64,000 nucleotides of DNA from Rachycentron canadum (GCA_038496675.1 CM076663.1:14677538-14741537); one strand, 5' to 3'. Counted from the stretch's first letter, positions 1 through 12,770 are shown. The notes: generated by a model not told the origin, from the sequence alone. Numbers and translations are program-made.

Positions 1-143
1 AAGAGCAAGAGAGAGAAATTTTTCATTTCTTCATAGCGATCTGCAGGAAAGATGACCAGCACACGTCATTCGCAGAGATTCTGTGTTAGAGAGTGTCGTC
101 TTTGCAATAGCTTAGGTGTATTTGTGTTGGATATTCTTATGTA

Positions 144-146
<3 letters not shown>

Positions 147-176
<30 letters not shown>
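147..176. repeat. (GT)15 microsatellite
   Basis: An uninterrupted run of 15 GT units. It creates spurious poly(Val-Cys) and poly(Thr-His) reading frames on the two strands, which are not genes. Confidence 0.97.
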
Positions 177-177
<1 letters not shown>

Positions 178-1364
178 GGGGGGTTTAACATGCCACTAAG
201 GCCCTTAGATGAGAGGAAAGGGGGTCGGGACCACAGAGGGGGAGAAGTGAGTGAGTATTTGTGTCTCAGGTGCACTACAGGAAATGAAAAATGAAAAAGA
301 AAAAAACGAGAAGCACTTGTCATAGGAGGCGGCTGCCATTTCTGACGGGAAATTAATAATGTATTCTTGCAAATTTTCTGTGTAACTTAGGGTTGGGAGG
401 TTTGGTCGAAGGCTGTGAACTGAATTCTGATCATCTATGCGAAAGAATATGGGAATACGCTCACATGAATGTGTAGTGCATCTACACGTTGGATATACAT
501 ACAAATTCTCACATGACTACTCCAAATTTATATATAAAGCACATGAGCTGTAATTGCTATGTGCAAGGGTGTGTGTATACATATATTATCTTTTTTTTTT
601 TTCATTCCTCTGAACTGCATCCTCAACATTAATTGACTGTAATGGATGATATGTTTTGTGAGTGATTCCAATCACTAAAAAGTATTGATTTGCTAAATGC
701 AGCAGGTCTCAATTGCAAGTACAGATATTGTGAGTGATGGGTTGCAGGAAACGGAGAAAGCGATTGACAGTGTGCTTTCCTTCATTTTAAGGCAACATCT
801 TGCAAATCAAATCTCTAATACCATCTCTCACAATCTCATTAAATCTTAAATTCTTCATCCTTTTCAGAAAAATCAGAGAAATAGTATTATCGGAGAAATG
901 CATCACATGAAAGCCCCTCCCCGCCAAAAAAGGAGGTACACAAGGTACATACACTACATTTATGGCACTTTGATTAGCTCCTAAATGGGTCTGGCGTCGG
1001 CGGTCAGCCGTATGCACACAGCAGCAAAGTACAGCCAAATCGCTCATATAACAGATGCCTGAATAAATGGAAATGTGCATGTAAGCACAGCTGAAGCTGC
1101 CCAGTTATTACAGAGGCTGTGGATTTGCATTCAGCTCTGTGTCAGTTGGATATTGCTTTCCTGAGCGTGGAAGGTCAGCTCTCATTGCTTTACTAATATC
1201 CTCGGGTCCTCTTTTCATCTTTTAAGGCATTCTCTTGTCCCTCCGAGTGCGTGACTGTTTGTACGTGCATGCAGGAGCAGCCGCAGTGTCTCTAAGTGCT
1301 CTTAAGGCCTCTGTGTTCAGATCAATTTCATGGCTGGCTTCATTGTGGCTTCACACTGCTTACA
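177..1364. other. unassigned non-coding sequence
   Basis: I see no gene, RNA or recognisable repeat here apart from a short T tract near 590-602. All reading frames are short and have no family resemblance. Confidence 0.6.
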
Positions 1365-1366
1365 TA

Positions 1367-2656
1367 CAGTACTGTGCAAAACTCTTAGGACACTGCTAGC
1401 TTTGTTGTTTTATTGACCATCCATATTTATTTTTGTGTCTCTTTATTAAGATACAAATAGAAAATACAGGCAACATGTACACAAATTAAAAAAAACAAAA
1501 CAAAACACAATTTTCAGGACAAAATGGCTTCTACAGGCAAAAGTCAGTCTTTAGTGTGACCTCCCTTGGCACTAAGCACATCTTGAACTCTTTTGAGGAG
1601 ACTGTCCTGAAGTTTTCTGAAGTCACCTTCTGGTATATTACACCAGGCATCTTTCAGCACTTTCCAGAGTTCTTCTTTGGTCTTTGTTTTCTTTCTCTGT
1701 CCAGGTGATCCCATACTGCCTCTACAATATTCAGGTATGCACTCTGTGGAGGTCGCTCCATGACTGTGTGTTTTATCAGCTGTTTTTCTCTCCAGATATG
1801 ATTTTACTGCAGTCAACAGTCAACTTTGGATCATTATACTGAAAAATAAAACCATTCCCAATCAGGCGCTTTCCAGAAGGAATGACATGATGAATTAAAC
1901 ACTCTGTACTTTTCAGCATCATGATCCCATCAATTCATACAATATCACCAACAAACACTGGCAGAAATGCAGCCCCAAACCAGGACAGACCCTCCACCAC
2001 TCTCTCCAACTCCACTTCTCGCATATTGTCGACGATTGGACCCAAACGTTTCAAACTTTGATTTGTCACTCTTTTCTACTGATATTCACTCCAATCTTTG
2101 TGAGCTTTAGCATATCTTAGCCTCTTCACCCTGTTCGCCTTCTGGAAAATTGGTTTCTTGGCTGTTGCCCTTCCACAAAGACCATTCCTGATCAAGCTTC
2201 TGACTGTAGAAGAGTCAACTTGGCTTCATCCTGATGAAGCTGCCAGATGCTGAGTCAGGTCTTTGCTGGACTTCTTCCAACAGACCTTCCAGTCTTCTTC
2301 CAGAAACTCTGAGAAACTTATCATCAGATTTTTCAATTTTTTTGGCCTTCCAGCTTCAATACAACATCTTGAGTATTCGGTTTATTCATTGAGTTTATGT
2401 CTGTCAAATTATGTGATCTTTGGCATTTTGAATGGAACAGCTTCCAATGAGTTAACCTCATACAATATATATGTAATACTCAAGCATGTCATGCACAAAC
2501 CTGGTGTAATGGACCCCTCTGTTAATACTGCTACATATTTCCTGTATTTTCTAGTTGTATTCTATTAAGAGATAATACATTATATAATTATATATGGTCA
2601 TTATAGCATTGTTAAAACAACAAATCTAATAGTGGCCTAAAAGTTGCACAATAATG
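1367..2656 (-). mobile_element. Tc1-like DNA transposon, near full-length, inactive
   Basis: The left end reads CAGTACTGTGCAAAACTCTT. The right end, read on the other strand, begins CATTATTGTGCAACTTTTAG, so the two form imperfect terminal inverted repeats. Each end is flanked by TA (1365-1366 and 2657-2658), the expected target duplication of Tc1/mariner elements. The length of about 1.29 kb fits a Tc1 element with small deletions. Between the ends lies a decayed transposase on the minus strand (separate entry). The 'tgtgcaaaa-ctcttagga' end motif is typical of a widespread fish Tc1 family. The element cannot move on its own because its transposase is broken, and its two ends have diverged. 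Confidence 0.88.
1544..2300 (-). pseudogene. Tc1-like transposase pseudogene (DD34E type)
   Basis: On the minus strand, pieces of a Tc1-like transposase can be read in order from about 2300 down to 1544. First comes a DNA-binding part with TVRSLIRNGLCGRATAKK. Next is a catalytic-domain piece with IDGIMMLKSTECLIHHVIPS and FIFQYNDPK, the region of the second catalytic Asp. Then comes PPQSAYLNIVEAVWDHLDRE, which holds the Glu of the triad. The C terminus has TKEELWKVL, DAWCNIP, LQDSLLKRVQDVL and GGHTKD before the stop. Frame changes occur around the FQYND region and again between the Glu block and TKEELW, and there are in-frame stops. The first-Asp 'WSDE' block is not visible. It encoded a cut-and-paste transposase acting in the nucleus and is now non-functional. 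Confidence 0.87.
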
Positions 2657-2658
2657 TA

Positions 2659-3707
2659 CATTAGCAACACCGCAATGTAGTCATATGAACACAGCGGTTG
2701 TTGTTGACTTTTGCAGGCTCTCATATGGTGGTACAGTTTTTGTCTAATGCTTCAAACATACAGTTTCATGTTTGCTCAGCCATCTTGGCTCTGTTTTGAC
2801 TCAGTTCATTACCAGCTGTGGTTTTAAAATCCCATCAGGCAAGTGTCTACTTCTCTGGGCTTAGGTTTCTCTTATTTTTCTTTTGCTCTCCCACTCTGAC
2901 TCCCACTTCAGTTCAATGCGATCCATCCCTCAACTGACTGGCGAGGTGTTAAATATTCGAGTCTCCCTGTCAGATACTGCTTGCATTTGGGCACAGTGAG
3001 TCAAGACTCCCCTTTGCTTTCAGATAATTCTTCTAACAAAATACGACCTCTGATTTAAAGAAATGCGGTATGAGAGGGAGATGCAAAGAGCAAACAAGAC
3101 AGATGAAAGGAGTTACAACATCTTATCACTCTTTGACTAAATGGACACATTCATTAATTATTGACGCAGACGCCTTGTCCCAACATTTTATAGTCTCTTA
3201 CGTGTCATAAGGGATGACTCAATCCACGAGGCAAAGAGAGATCAAGGGCAGGGCAAAGCATGAATCTCACTTTGATATCGCCATCAGCGCAGTCATGTAG
3301 AGGAGAGTATGGAACTCAGCCATCACATGTGGTTTCAGATAAGACCTCTCAGATAATATATTAGACAGTGGCTGTCCATAAATATCTGGTTTGAATGAAT
3401 TAAGTTGAGTTGATATGACCAATTGTCTTTTCAGCTTGAGAAATCAGTTTTGTGCAGTGAATCCCTGAATCAAATCATTCACATCCTCTTTTTACTTTGT
3501 CTTGGGCCTCTGTCTGTGATGCAACGGATATGGACAAAGAAAATCAAAAGACTGACGTACACGTACTACAGTGATGCTGTAGTAAATAAATGTGGTGGAT
3601 CGGCTTAAATATTTGAAAATCAATCGAACAACACAAAAATGCTGTATTTGCACAAGGGCGCTCACGACCTAGAGAAGGACGAGAACACTACGTCTTAGCA
3701 ACAGTGA
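2659..3707. other. unassigned non-coding sequence
   Basis: Nothing recognisable. It is AT-rich with short frames only. Confidence 0.55.
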
Positions 3708-3729
3708 TTTTTTTTTTTTTTTTTTTTTT
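3708..3729. repeat. T22 homopolymer
   Basis: An uninterrupted T run. On the minus strand it would be an A22 tract and could be the decayed tail of a retroposed sequence, but I cannot identify a body next to it. Confidence 0.9.
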
Positions 3730-3949
3730 AATAATGATTGCAAAAGCATTTATTCTAATTAATCGAAGTGATCAGTTTATCACACTGAGATAAATGTTGG
3801 TTTCAGACTAAACTATATTTATGTATCTGCTTTGGTGCCCTTCAGGACCAAAGACATTACATTTGCAGGCTGTCTGATTGTCTGTCTCTCATGACTTTGA
3901 TGATGTTATAAAGTCATGTTACTCATGACCATGAGCTTAGTAACACATA

Positions 3950-4180
3950 TGCCATATACATTTGCTTGGACTTGAGGATGAGCTAATCAGAATTTAGAAG
4001 TCAAAGGTCAAGGGCACTGTGACTACATAACACATTTTTGGATTTAACAGACAAATTGATGAGATAATTGGCACAATATTAATGTCTGACAGGGTAAAAT
4101 GCTGAAGTGATGTCATTTTATATCCAAAAGCCATCTTCAGTGACATCCTAATGTTGTACACTCATGGCTCACTGTACGAT
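3950..4180 (+). repeat. old dispersed fish repeat, family 2, copy 1
   Basis: The segment contains 'cttggacttgaggatgagct', 'gtcaaaggtcaagggcactg' and 'gatgtcattttatatccaaa' in that order. I know this order from a repeat common in percomorph genomes (a stretch reading 'TTGGACTCAAGGATGAACTG ... GTCAAAGGTCAAGGTCACTG ... ACATTTTATATCCAAAAGG'). A second copy, sharing the same block order, lies at about 33.4-33.7 kb. It has no coding capacity. The transposon class is not evident from the sequence, and the boundaries are approximate. Confidence 0.7.
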
Positions 4181-7100
4181 GCAAGAGATGTTAATATGTG
4201 ATCGGTTTCATGAATGAAAGTGAAGCAGGATCATTGTCACATGGAAGTCTGCCAGTTTATTGGTAGGAAAAGGGTGAGTGTGTAGTCAGCAGCATATATA
4301 TGGCGTACAGAGAGTGACACTTGGCTTTACGATTGATCTTGAGGGATAAATATTAACCTAATTTCATAGTTGACCTTGACATTAAAATCCTATCATTTGT
4401 ACAGTGGGTATGATCAAATGGCCAGGGGCTGGGATAATTTCACTTTAATTCAATAGTTTTATTTAATCCATAGGAAACTTGGTTAAAAAGTGTAGATGGT
4501 GCTACAAATAAACCGGCTACAGCACCACTGGAGATAAAAGGTGTCAAACAAAGGGCCAGCCATATTAACGACACTTCTCTTGAATCTTCTAACTGGCTCC
4601 ATTAGCAGGCAACCCATTGATTTAATTTCACCTCTCATGCACGGAGTGCATCCCAAGGTCACATGTGGCATTTGCCCTTGAAATATGTAACCAGTTTTAA
4701 AGATAGCTCACGAGAGGGTTTGTTCTTTTGCTTGCATCTGTTGCCTGCAGAGGGGAAAGGAGGAGAAAGAAGTGGTCATAGGTGATTGGTTTGGTCATTT
4801 ACAGCGCATATTGCTATATGGAACAAAGTGAGTTCGAAATGTCATGTGTCATTTTCTGTGATTGCATGGCTGGAGCTGTTTTTGCTTTTCCACACATATT
4901 ATCTCTCTGTCTCTGTCTCTCTCTGTCCCCCTCCACACACACACACATCCTCCCTTTCAAATAATTGGCTGTTTAAAAGTCAAAGGAAGGTTTTGTGTAG
5001 TGCGTCACGGCTCTTTTTAAAGGCTACTAACCACTAGAACCTTTCAGCTGAAACCTCCTCAGAATCACAGATTGCATCAGTAAAAGCTCAGCTCAAAGAA
5101 CTTTTTTTCTCCCTCTGACCTCGAGAGTACATATTGTATATGTGCTTTACAAACAATGGAACAGTCCATTTCTCTATTCCCTTTTTCTATTTTTTTCTCA
5201 ATTTATCTATTCCTTGTTTTCTTGTTAGATCTGTGGAAAAAATATTATAGCAAATGTGCTTTTCCAGCAGCCTTTGATTAAGACATCACAGTTCCAGGCC
5301 CCTGTTGTATTTTTGTGTTCTTTGGCAGGCTTAGAAGTAAAATGAATCGAACACATACAGAAGGTCCTTGAGTTTCAATAAATACACTTGGCCTGAATGC
5401 AAGCAAACTGACTAAAATTTTATATCTATAGTCTCTTGAAAACATTGTACTCATGCATTCAAAGAAGGTGCAGCGTATCAAATATGTTCAAAACCAGCAA
5501 AACATTATTCATCTGTAATGAATGGTTAAATGCACTTTGTGTTAGTTAGATTTGATGAAGCACAAGCACCTCAAAGGGATGACACTGCTATGACTGTAGG
5601 AATTCAGTGTTCCTGTGTGCACTCTGGAGACCTTGTGGCATTCACACTGGAGTGACTTGACTGTGTTACATCCACAGACAAAGTTTACAGAGGTGGATAT
5701 ACAGACAGATGTATTCCTAATGTATTTGTTTATCTTTTCACCACTGTTGTGCAGTTTCTGGTATTAATCCTCATTTAGTTTCAGCTATGAGTAGGTGTGT
5801 GTGTGTTATCTCTACAATCAGAGAATTACACCAGATTGGCTAAATTTAAACTTTATTATTTAAGTGACAAAATTAAAGTCAACATCAACTTGAATCAAAT
5901 CCCTGATGGCTGTAGGAAGAAAATGTGAAGTAAAAAAAATATACCAGTGTATAGCAGAAGGTCATAAATTCACCATTTTGTGCAGCGATTCTCTGATCCT
6001 TTGAAACCTAACTTCAAAGCTTTATTGAACTCTCAGACTGGACCTCAGATCAGTGTCACTCTTTTCATCATTCAAAACATAGTTTGTTCCAGTTTTCTCT
6101 CCCAAGACTTGCATTCAGATGCATCATGGGATGTCTGTCCATTACGGATTAGCAAAATTTATTTTGGTGGAAATGTAATGGTGGGATGTCAAACTTGACT
6201 CGCTCACTTTAAACAAAGAATGCATCCTTTTGGCCTAAAAGTCTCCCATAAACTATTATTTGTTGACATCTGTATACAGCAAAAATTGGAAATTTCAGTA
6301 AATTTCACATTTCCCCTGATTTGCAATGTTCTCTTCACAAGTCTTAATTTTTCATCATTAAAAATTCAGCATCACTTCAGATACATTGACTCAGGGATAC
6401 AATGATGTTTATGATAGATAACCTGTTACAAACACATTAGAATAGAAATCAGGACCATAGAAGACCACTGCACTCTCCACAAGTTGAAATAACAACAAAT
6501 CAAGGGGAAGTGTGTAATGCATAGTTCCAACCAGTCAGATTGCTTCTTTGAAATTACATGCTAATTGAGTCACTGTGTGGTTTTTCTATAAATGCCTAGA
6601 AAATGTCAAGCATCTTGCTGAGGTATTCGAGGAGCAGCACTTGAGTCAACTTAAGAGCAAGATTGTCGCAGTGTATTCAGGAAGACGTGTCCCTTTGATT
6701 GTAGTCTCTCTCACCTCTCTCCTCATGTGGTTGTAATAAAAGCAATAATTTTTTTTTTTTTTTTTGTCATAAGCACATCTCGTGATGAATGGAGTAAAAT
6801 AATCTCCCCCGTAATGAGATCCATCAAGTAGATTTAGACTTCTAGATTTCACATTTTAGCCATTTATCTGATGCTCCTATCATGAATGAGCTACTGCAGC
6901 AATTAAATTCCTACATCACCAGTATTACCAGCAATCTGCAGGAGAGCCACACAGCCCGGGCAAGGCAATAATGATAAAACATTTTGGAGAAAGGACGCCA
7001 AATTTAGAAATCATGATGTTAAAGTGTGTGTCAAAGGGTAGATGATAGTTAAACTCCAGCGGTGCAGATGGTAAAAGCTAGTCACAGCTCAAGGGATAAG

Positions 7101-8619
7101 CTATTGTGATTGGTCAAAGTGGGGCACACCACTGGGAGCAGTAGTGAATAAAGCCATGTTAAAGGTTAAGGGGCACTAGATACTTGTAGAGAGCCATCAT
7201 GGAGTCGGAGGCAGGTTAACCTTTGCTTCTTCCTATTGATTCACCCCACCAAAGAATCCCTATTGATTTGGCCTCTGAACCTCATGGAATCAGTGACTTT
7301 TTTCGCAAACATTGCTAGGATGCACCACACACACGCACACACCCATGCAGAATCCGGTTTTATTGCACGACAGGATCACTCCAGTATGTGATCATTACCT
7401 ACAGAAAATGAGGAGGCGTTTCTTCAGACAACTCTTGTTAGTTTTTCGTGGAAAGGAAGAGGACTTTGGATGAGGTGATGCGGCTCCTGTGGCAGGTGAG
7501 ACGTGTGGTACAAGCATGTGTTTTGGGCTGATGTAAGATTGATGGTGTGAGTGGTTGCCTGAGCTGATTGGTGTCAGTCTTACTTTTCTTGGCCGGTTGA
7601 ATCTTATATATCACAGTGTAACTGTGACAGAAATAAAGAAAAAAATAAAAATGAAAAATGTAAATCGAAGGGTAGAAAAGCTTGGTATCTCATGTTAGCA
7701 GCTTCTGTTTTTAATGCAACCTATCACCAGGAACAGTATGAATGAGAACTTGATATATTTGAGTGCAGTAGGTGTTTTTGGCTTCAAGCTGTTGAAACAC
7801 ACACAGTCCGACCAACTGACTGGCAAGACCTATGCTGTTAAATCGGCTTCTCGTTTTAGCTATTGTTCAGAACCATTTGTTGTGTGTAGGAGATGATACT
7901 GAAGGAGGATATCCACAGACAGACAGAACACATCACTTAGTTCAGTTTCTGTGATTGCTGGCTTTTCGTGGTTGTAAATGAAACCTTTTGCCCTAATTTC
8001 ATTTGCTTGTACAAAACGCTCTGTGCTCTTCAGATGACAGACATGCAGATAGGGCCAGTAAAGAAACAAACTGCTCTTTTGACATCTTTTTGACAGGAAA
8101 CTGGCCAATTTCTTTCAGTGCTCTGGATGACCAGTCTGATGATGAGAGATGAGTCTGTCTGTGTGTATTTAAGAGAAAGAGGGCAAGCTAGCCAAGGAGG
8201 GGCATGAATCAATGCACTTTCTAGCTCTATGATGAAATAAAATTTCACCCATTTGAAACTCTAAAAAAGAAGAAGAAAAAGAAAAGAAGAAAAATTTTAA
8301 AAAAATAGACAAGATCTATATGTGATGGCCAATGTTAATAATGTGCCCTGCTGCCACAAATAAATCATTGTATTGGAAACAATGGGAAATAATAATGAAT
8401 GATAACAACTGTCGACCATATTTGTTATTCTGCTGTGGCAACACTAGAGAGTGAGTGACAGACAGTCAGGCTTTGCTCACCACATAGGGTGGCCTATTTC
8501 CCCCTAGCCCACTGGTTATTGGCAATTTCACATGGTGCACAGTTATTGTCTAATTTCCCTTAATCTCTTGTGATAAACTGTCATTGACTACATTTCTCTG
8601 TTCTGATGAAAGATGGATA
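4181..8619. other. unassigned non-coding sequence
   Basis: A long stretch without a recognisable gene or element. It holds only minor simple sequence: a short CA run near 4934-4947, a T tract at about 6749-6765, and purine-rich stretches near 8262-8305. Frames are all below 85 codons and resemble nothing known. An octamer-like ATGCTAAT sits near 6560 but has no supporting context. Confidence 0.55.
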
Positions 8620-9649
8620 AAGAAAGTGAACTGAAGGTTGGGGGTTGGGGTCCAGGAAGACAACTTTATTGAGAAGTATTCAATTGCTGCTCTCATCACT
8701 GTAGAGAAAAAGTCAAACACCTCTCACTTCTTTGATGGCTGAATGAGATGCGTGGGTGCAGCTCATCTGAGATATTATGACATGCTGCAGAGGTAGGACA
8801 GCTGATGTTGTGGGGGCAGGCAGGTCTGAAAGGTTTCAGTGTGTCTTGTAGTCGCTCAACCGTAGGCTACTCAGAAGTGCTAAGTTCCAAATGGGACATC
8901 CTCTTTTCAAATACATCAGCTGCCACTGCTGCTTGTTGCTCAGATTCACAACATATGCTTTTTACCGCTTCCGTCTGGAAAGGGATTTATCAACGGCTTT
9001 CACCTCCAGTCCCTTGTGCACTCCCAGGTTGAACATGTGGGCCAAACAGGGTACATCAATAAAGCCTAAATTGTATTGGTATTTACACAGGAGATGTCAC
9101 ATCGTGCTGCCATTGCGTTCTGCAACATGGCAGCTGTGTGGCTTCCCCTCAGCTCCTTAGTACACAGAACATAATTGTCAGGTTCCCTTGAGTGTCAAAT
9201 ACAGTGAGCTGCGACTGCTATATAAACGTGTGGCCAGCAATGTCCACCTGCCCGTGGTAAGAGAGTGTATTATCTTTTATAGTCTGTATGATTTTCTGTG
9301 TTGTGTCACACAGTTGTGCAATTTCTGTTGAGATTGTGGCGATACTTTTTATATATTACGGCCCCATGTCCATCATGGGATCCCGAAAACCCCCCGGCGG
9401 AAGGAAACCAATGAGCTGCACATCCTTGCCTTTACATCTTGCTATCTTATCAGTGATGGCATTTTGATGAGCTTCTGGCAAGGGGCCTGTTGAAGCTGAG
9501 TGTGCCGAATAGACAGTCAGATGAAGTTGTACTCTTGCTGCTGAGCTCGTCTGTGGTGCCGCTGCCTCACTTTGGTGGCAAGCAAGCCAGTCAGTCTGCA
9601 GAATAGTGTAAAATAGCCAGGACAGCTTTGCTTGCCTTTTGTCCTCCAT
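8620..9649 (-). pseudogene. hAT-superfamily transposase pseudogene
   Basis: Reading the minus strand from 9649 downward gives hAT (Ac/ZBED-like) transposase landmarks in the right order. First is ITDKIARCKGKDVQLIGFLP followed by GGFRDPMMDMGP (9356-9470), which corresponds to the family's 'I..I......D..P...V...GF..L...L.P.Y' segment. Next is GRWTLLATRLYSSRSSLYLT (about 9195-9265), corresponding to the 'TDGWTS..' catalytic block. Then comes IDVPCLAHMFNLGVHKGLEV with KAVDKSLSR (about 8975-9060), corresponding to the 'C.AH.LNL....AL.V..V...L.R.R' block. A possible 'FLDPNPQP' trace of the later 'FLDPRFK' block lies near 8645-8675. Several stops and frameshifts separate these pieces. No C-terminal dimerisation domain or terminal inverted repeats could be found, so the element boundaries are unknown. 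Confidence 0.75.
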
Positions 9650-9818
9650 TTTCTCAGCATTACTTCCTTAGTTTACTGGTCAGAAGGGCATGATGCAGGT
9701 CAAGTGGACAGTGAAGCTTTAGAGGGCGCTTTGCTGAATGACAACACGCATTACCCAGCTGAGCTTATGGGCTGTAAATGCTGGATTCAAACAATCCAGT
9801 GTGGCTGTCTGCTCTTTG

Positions 9819-9829
9819 TGTTGTTGTTG

Positions 9830-9860
<31 letters not shown>
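9819..9860. repeat. (TTG)n-(TTA)n trinucleotide microsatellite
   Basis: A compound tract of about five TTG units running into about nine TTA units. The poly-Leu and poly-Ile frames over it are artefacts. Confidence 0.95.
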
Positions 9861-9994
9861 AGTGGGAATATGTTTTCTACTATCTTTTGTGATTAGTTTT
9901 AACTTAACAGTGTTTTGCTTTTTTCCACTTCCTTTTACTTGGCACTTTGGTTTTTTTTTTTTCCAAATTGAAAAGTAGGGTTTAATGTTCAATG

Positions 9995-10016
9995 TTTTTT
10001 TTTTTTTTTTTTTTTT
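9995..10016. repeat. T22 homopolymer
   Basis: An uninterrupted T run, 35 bases after another T-rich stretch (about 9950-9962). Confidence 0.92.
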
Positions 10017-10553
10017 GGATCTCTGGGGGTCATTAGAACAAACTAAGTACATAATCATACAGAGCAATCATAAGAGCTGCCTATGTACACAGTCAGCGGA
10101 CTCAAATGACGACTTCATGATAGAGCATTAGCATCCTTTTGTGTCTGACAAACGTAAGTGCAACACTCGGTTTCTGGTTTGTCTCAGCCAACTCTGCAGG
10201 AAAATGTACTCAACTATTTGCATTAACATGGCTGAGAGTTTGTGGCCTGGGAAACCAAAAGAAAAGGGGCAGCTTCAAATAACAGATGGCAGTAGCAACC
10301 CGAACCAAAACAAAAGGAACAGCATCAGCCACAACAACCTCAGCTGTTCCAGCTGCACCCAACCACAACTGTACATCTCCTCTGGTGACATGGAGGAGAG
10401 CACACCCAGTTTTTTTGCACTCCCTTCAAAGCACCACTGAAGTATTTGGCAATTTATTAGATTAATGTTATTAGTTCTAGTTAATATAAAGTGTTAGGAG
10501 AACATTTGAGAGTAATCTGTTATCCAATTTCACAGGCAGTCTAAAAACGGCTC

Positions 10554-10830
10554 TTGGAATCTCTAGTGTCTCAATCTGCTCCTCCCTCTCGCTCTAATCT
10601 CCTCTCCTCCAGCTGGAGCCCAGGGAACAGGGGAGCTCCAGTGCCACTCCGAGGAGGGGCTAATCTGAGCGCAGGCCGCCCAGGATTGCTGGTCTGGTCC
10701 TGGGCCAGTGCTTTTGGCCGGCTCCCTGCTCCAATCATGAGGCCCGCTCTGCAGGAAGCGTGCTTTTCAAGACAGCATGTTGACGCAGTAGTGTATGGAG
10801 AGGTCAAGAGGAGAGACGTGGAGGTGGGCT
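10554..10830. other. local GC-rich block, function unknown
   Basis: This is one of the more GC-rich stretches in the window, with AT-rich sequence on both sides. It contains GGAGCTCC-like palindromic pieces, a CTCCAGCTGGAG palindrome, GGCCGG and CCAATCA. Both strands stay open for 78 to 104 codons, which is expected by chance when stop-rich AT content drops, and neither translation resembles a known protein. It could be a promoter, an enhancer or part of an exon. Nothing in the sequence decides between these. Confidence 0.35.
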
Positions 10831-12353
10831 CCGGGTGGGGGGTTCATAAGGGGATGATGGATGGATGATGAGGAAAGGCAGGGTGGTGGTGGAGGAGTGA
10901 ATATGTTAACCTTAGGGAAAACGTTGATGGTGCTGTTTAAAGGGAGGTAGGTGAGAGTCAGGCAGAGGGAGCATGGGTATTCATGGCTGTGTGGGCTGTC
11001 TAAAGAAAAGAGAGGTTTAGAGAGAGAAATGTCTGGTAGTCATTGGTTTTACAAGCTAATTACTTAAATCTATTTAGCAGTGTCAATTTTCTACAGTGAA
11101 AGTCTGCTTGCTGTTTACAAAGACAAAGAGTAGTACTTTCTTTTGCAGGACAACGATCTTGTAAACGTAAAACTGATGTTGTCAAATCATTAGCAGCCAT
11201 ACAGCAGCAATAGTAAGAGGTTCCTGCATGGTTTTGTCTCTGAATCTTAGCGTCGCTGCAGCTGTCAGTGCCTTTTTAAAGTGATTGTCAATTCTCTTGA
11301 GAGTCTACAATTGTAAAATGGTTTTCATGGACAGACATGATCAGTTTTAGATTTATTTATGTGCAAGCAAATACATTTTATAATGTATTAATTTCTCCCT
11401 AAACCTACGCCATCTATGACGTGTCTATAAATATAGTCAAAAAACGCAAAAATGAATTAAAAATAAGAGTTCTGAAAGTAAACATGCTATTTATTTCATG
11501 GCTTATATATGAACTGATAAAATCTAATAACAAGGACCACCAAGTAACTGTTTTTGATCATATCACACAGTCTTACCCAGGAATCAACCAGTTGCTATGG
11601 AAATGTGTGAAAATTTCCAGCTTTTCCTCTTGGCTTCTGCAAGTATTTCTCCTCAAATCTAATATTTTAGCTTCAACTTTTGATCATTATTTCCCCTTTC
11701 AGAATTGATGCTTTTTTTTTTCTCAGCTATCTAAAGCTGATGAAAGATCACAGTAGAATTTTGTGAAATAAATTCTATGCAGCGAGTTAGATTAATAATC
11801 AGAAAAGGGTTGAATGATGTCGGTTGATGAATGGCTTTGAAGTGAATATGAGGTCTTTGTGGGAATTGAAATTAAATTCCATTAAATATCCATCATCCCT
11901 GATGAAACAATGTGTGCGCTACTTATAATTTACTATATTTCCCATTAATTTCACTTAGCAAACTAATAGGAATCTCTAAATTGTATTATGTAACAAAAAA
12001 AAATATATCAGACTGACATTTATAATTGTGACTTTCTGGTTTCTTTAAGAGGAAAGTGGAAATAAGAACAAGGGGGTGCTTGAGATCTAACTAGAAAGTG
12101 AAACATTGCCAAACAGGCAGAGAAAAGAAGAGATGCACCAAGATGTGACAGAAAATAAGAATAAGAGGATGGGCTCAGAAAGAAGAGAGAAGTTTCTGGA
12201 CTGAAATGAGAGTAGGACAGAACAAAGAACAATTAAGAGGTACAGATAGTGAGGTGTTGGCATTGGGAAAATACAAACAGTATCCCCAACTGTCTGCGTG
12301 TCTTTGTGATAAGAGCAAAAGGACGGGGGTGCAAGTGCACAAGTAAAAGGGAG

Positions 12354-12358
<5 letters not shown>
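10831..12358. other. unassigned non-coding sequence
   Basis: AT-rich with short frames only. Nothing recognisable. Confidence 0.55.

Positions 12359-12388
<30 letters not shown>
12359..12388. repeat. (TA)15 microsatellite
   Basis: Uninterrupted TA units, self-complementary and so able to extrude as a cruciform. Confidence 0.96.
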
Positions 12389-12391
<3 letters not shown>

Positions 12392-12768
12392 AGTTTTAGG
12401 AATAACTCTAATTTTTCTCGTTCACAAAAGCCTCTTAGAGTTAGTGTTTACTCTTAGCTTCCATAGGGGAAGATTCAGACCTTGGTTTTTAAAGAAAAAG
12501 TAATTACTTGCCTTCTACCTCAAAGGAGGACTGCATGAAAAAATGTGATTTTCCAAAGCGCAAGTATGCAACTATTCTTATGAAACTAGTTCTGTACACA
12601 CACATGCAACCGCACGCATGCACACACACTCACACACGCATTAGACCAGCTTTAAATGTGTCTCTGTGAGGTGGCATTGCAGATTATGACAAGCACTGGC
12701 ACTGTAAGCCTAGGCTGGCTGAGAAGCTGGCAAAGCTTAAAAACTCTCTACAGGTGCTTGGGCAGATG

Positions 12769-12770
<2 letters not shown>

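Noticed and set aside
7432..7502. A possible exon ending at CAG|GTGAGA near 7495
   Set aside because: The donor motif is good, but every frame upstream of it is closed by stops within a short distance, so a coding exon is not supported.
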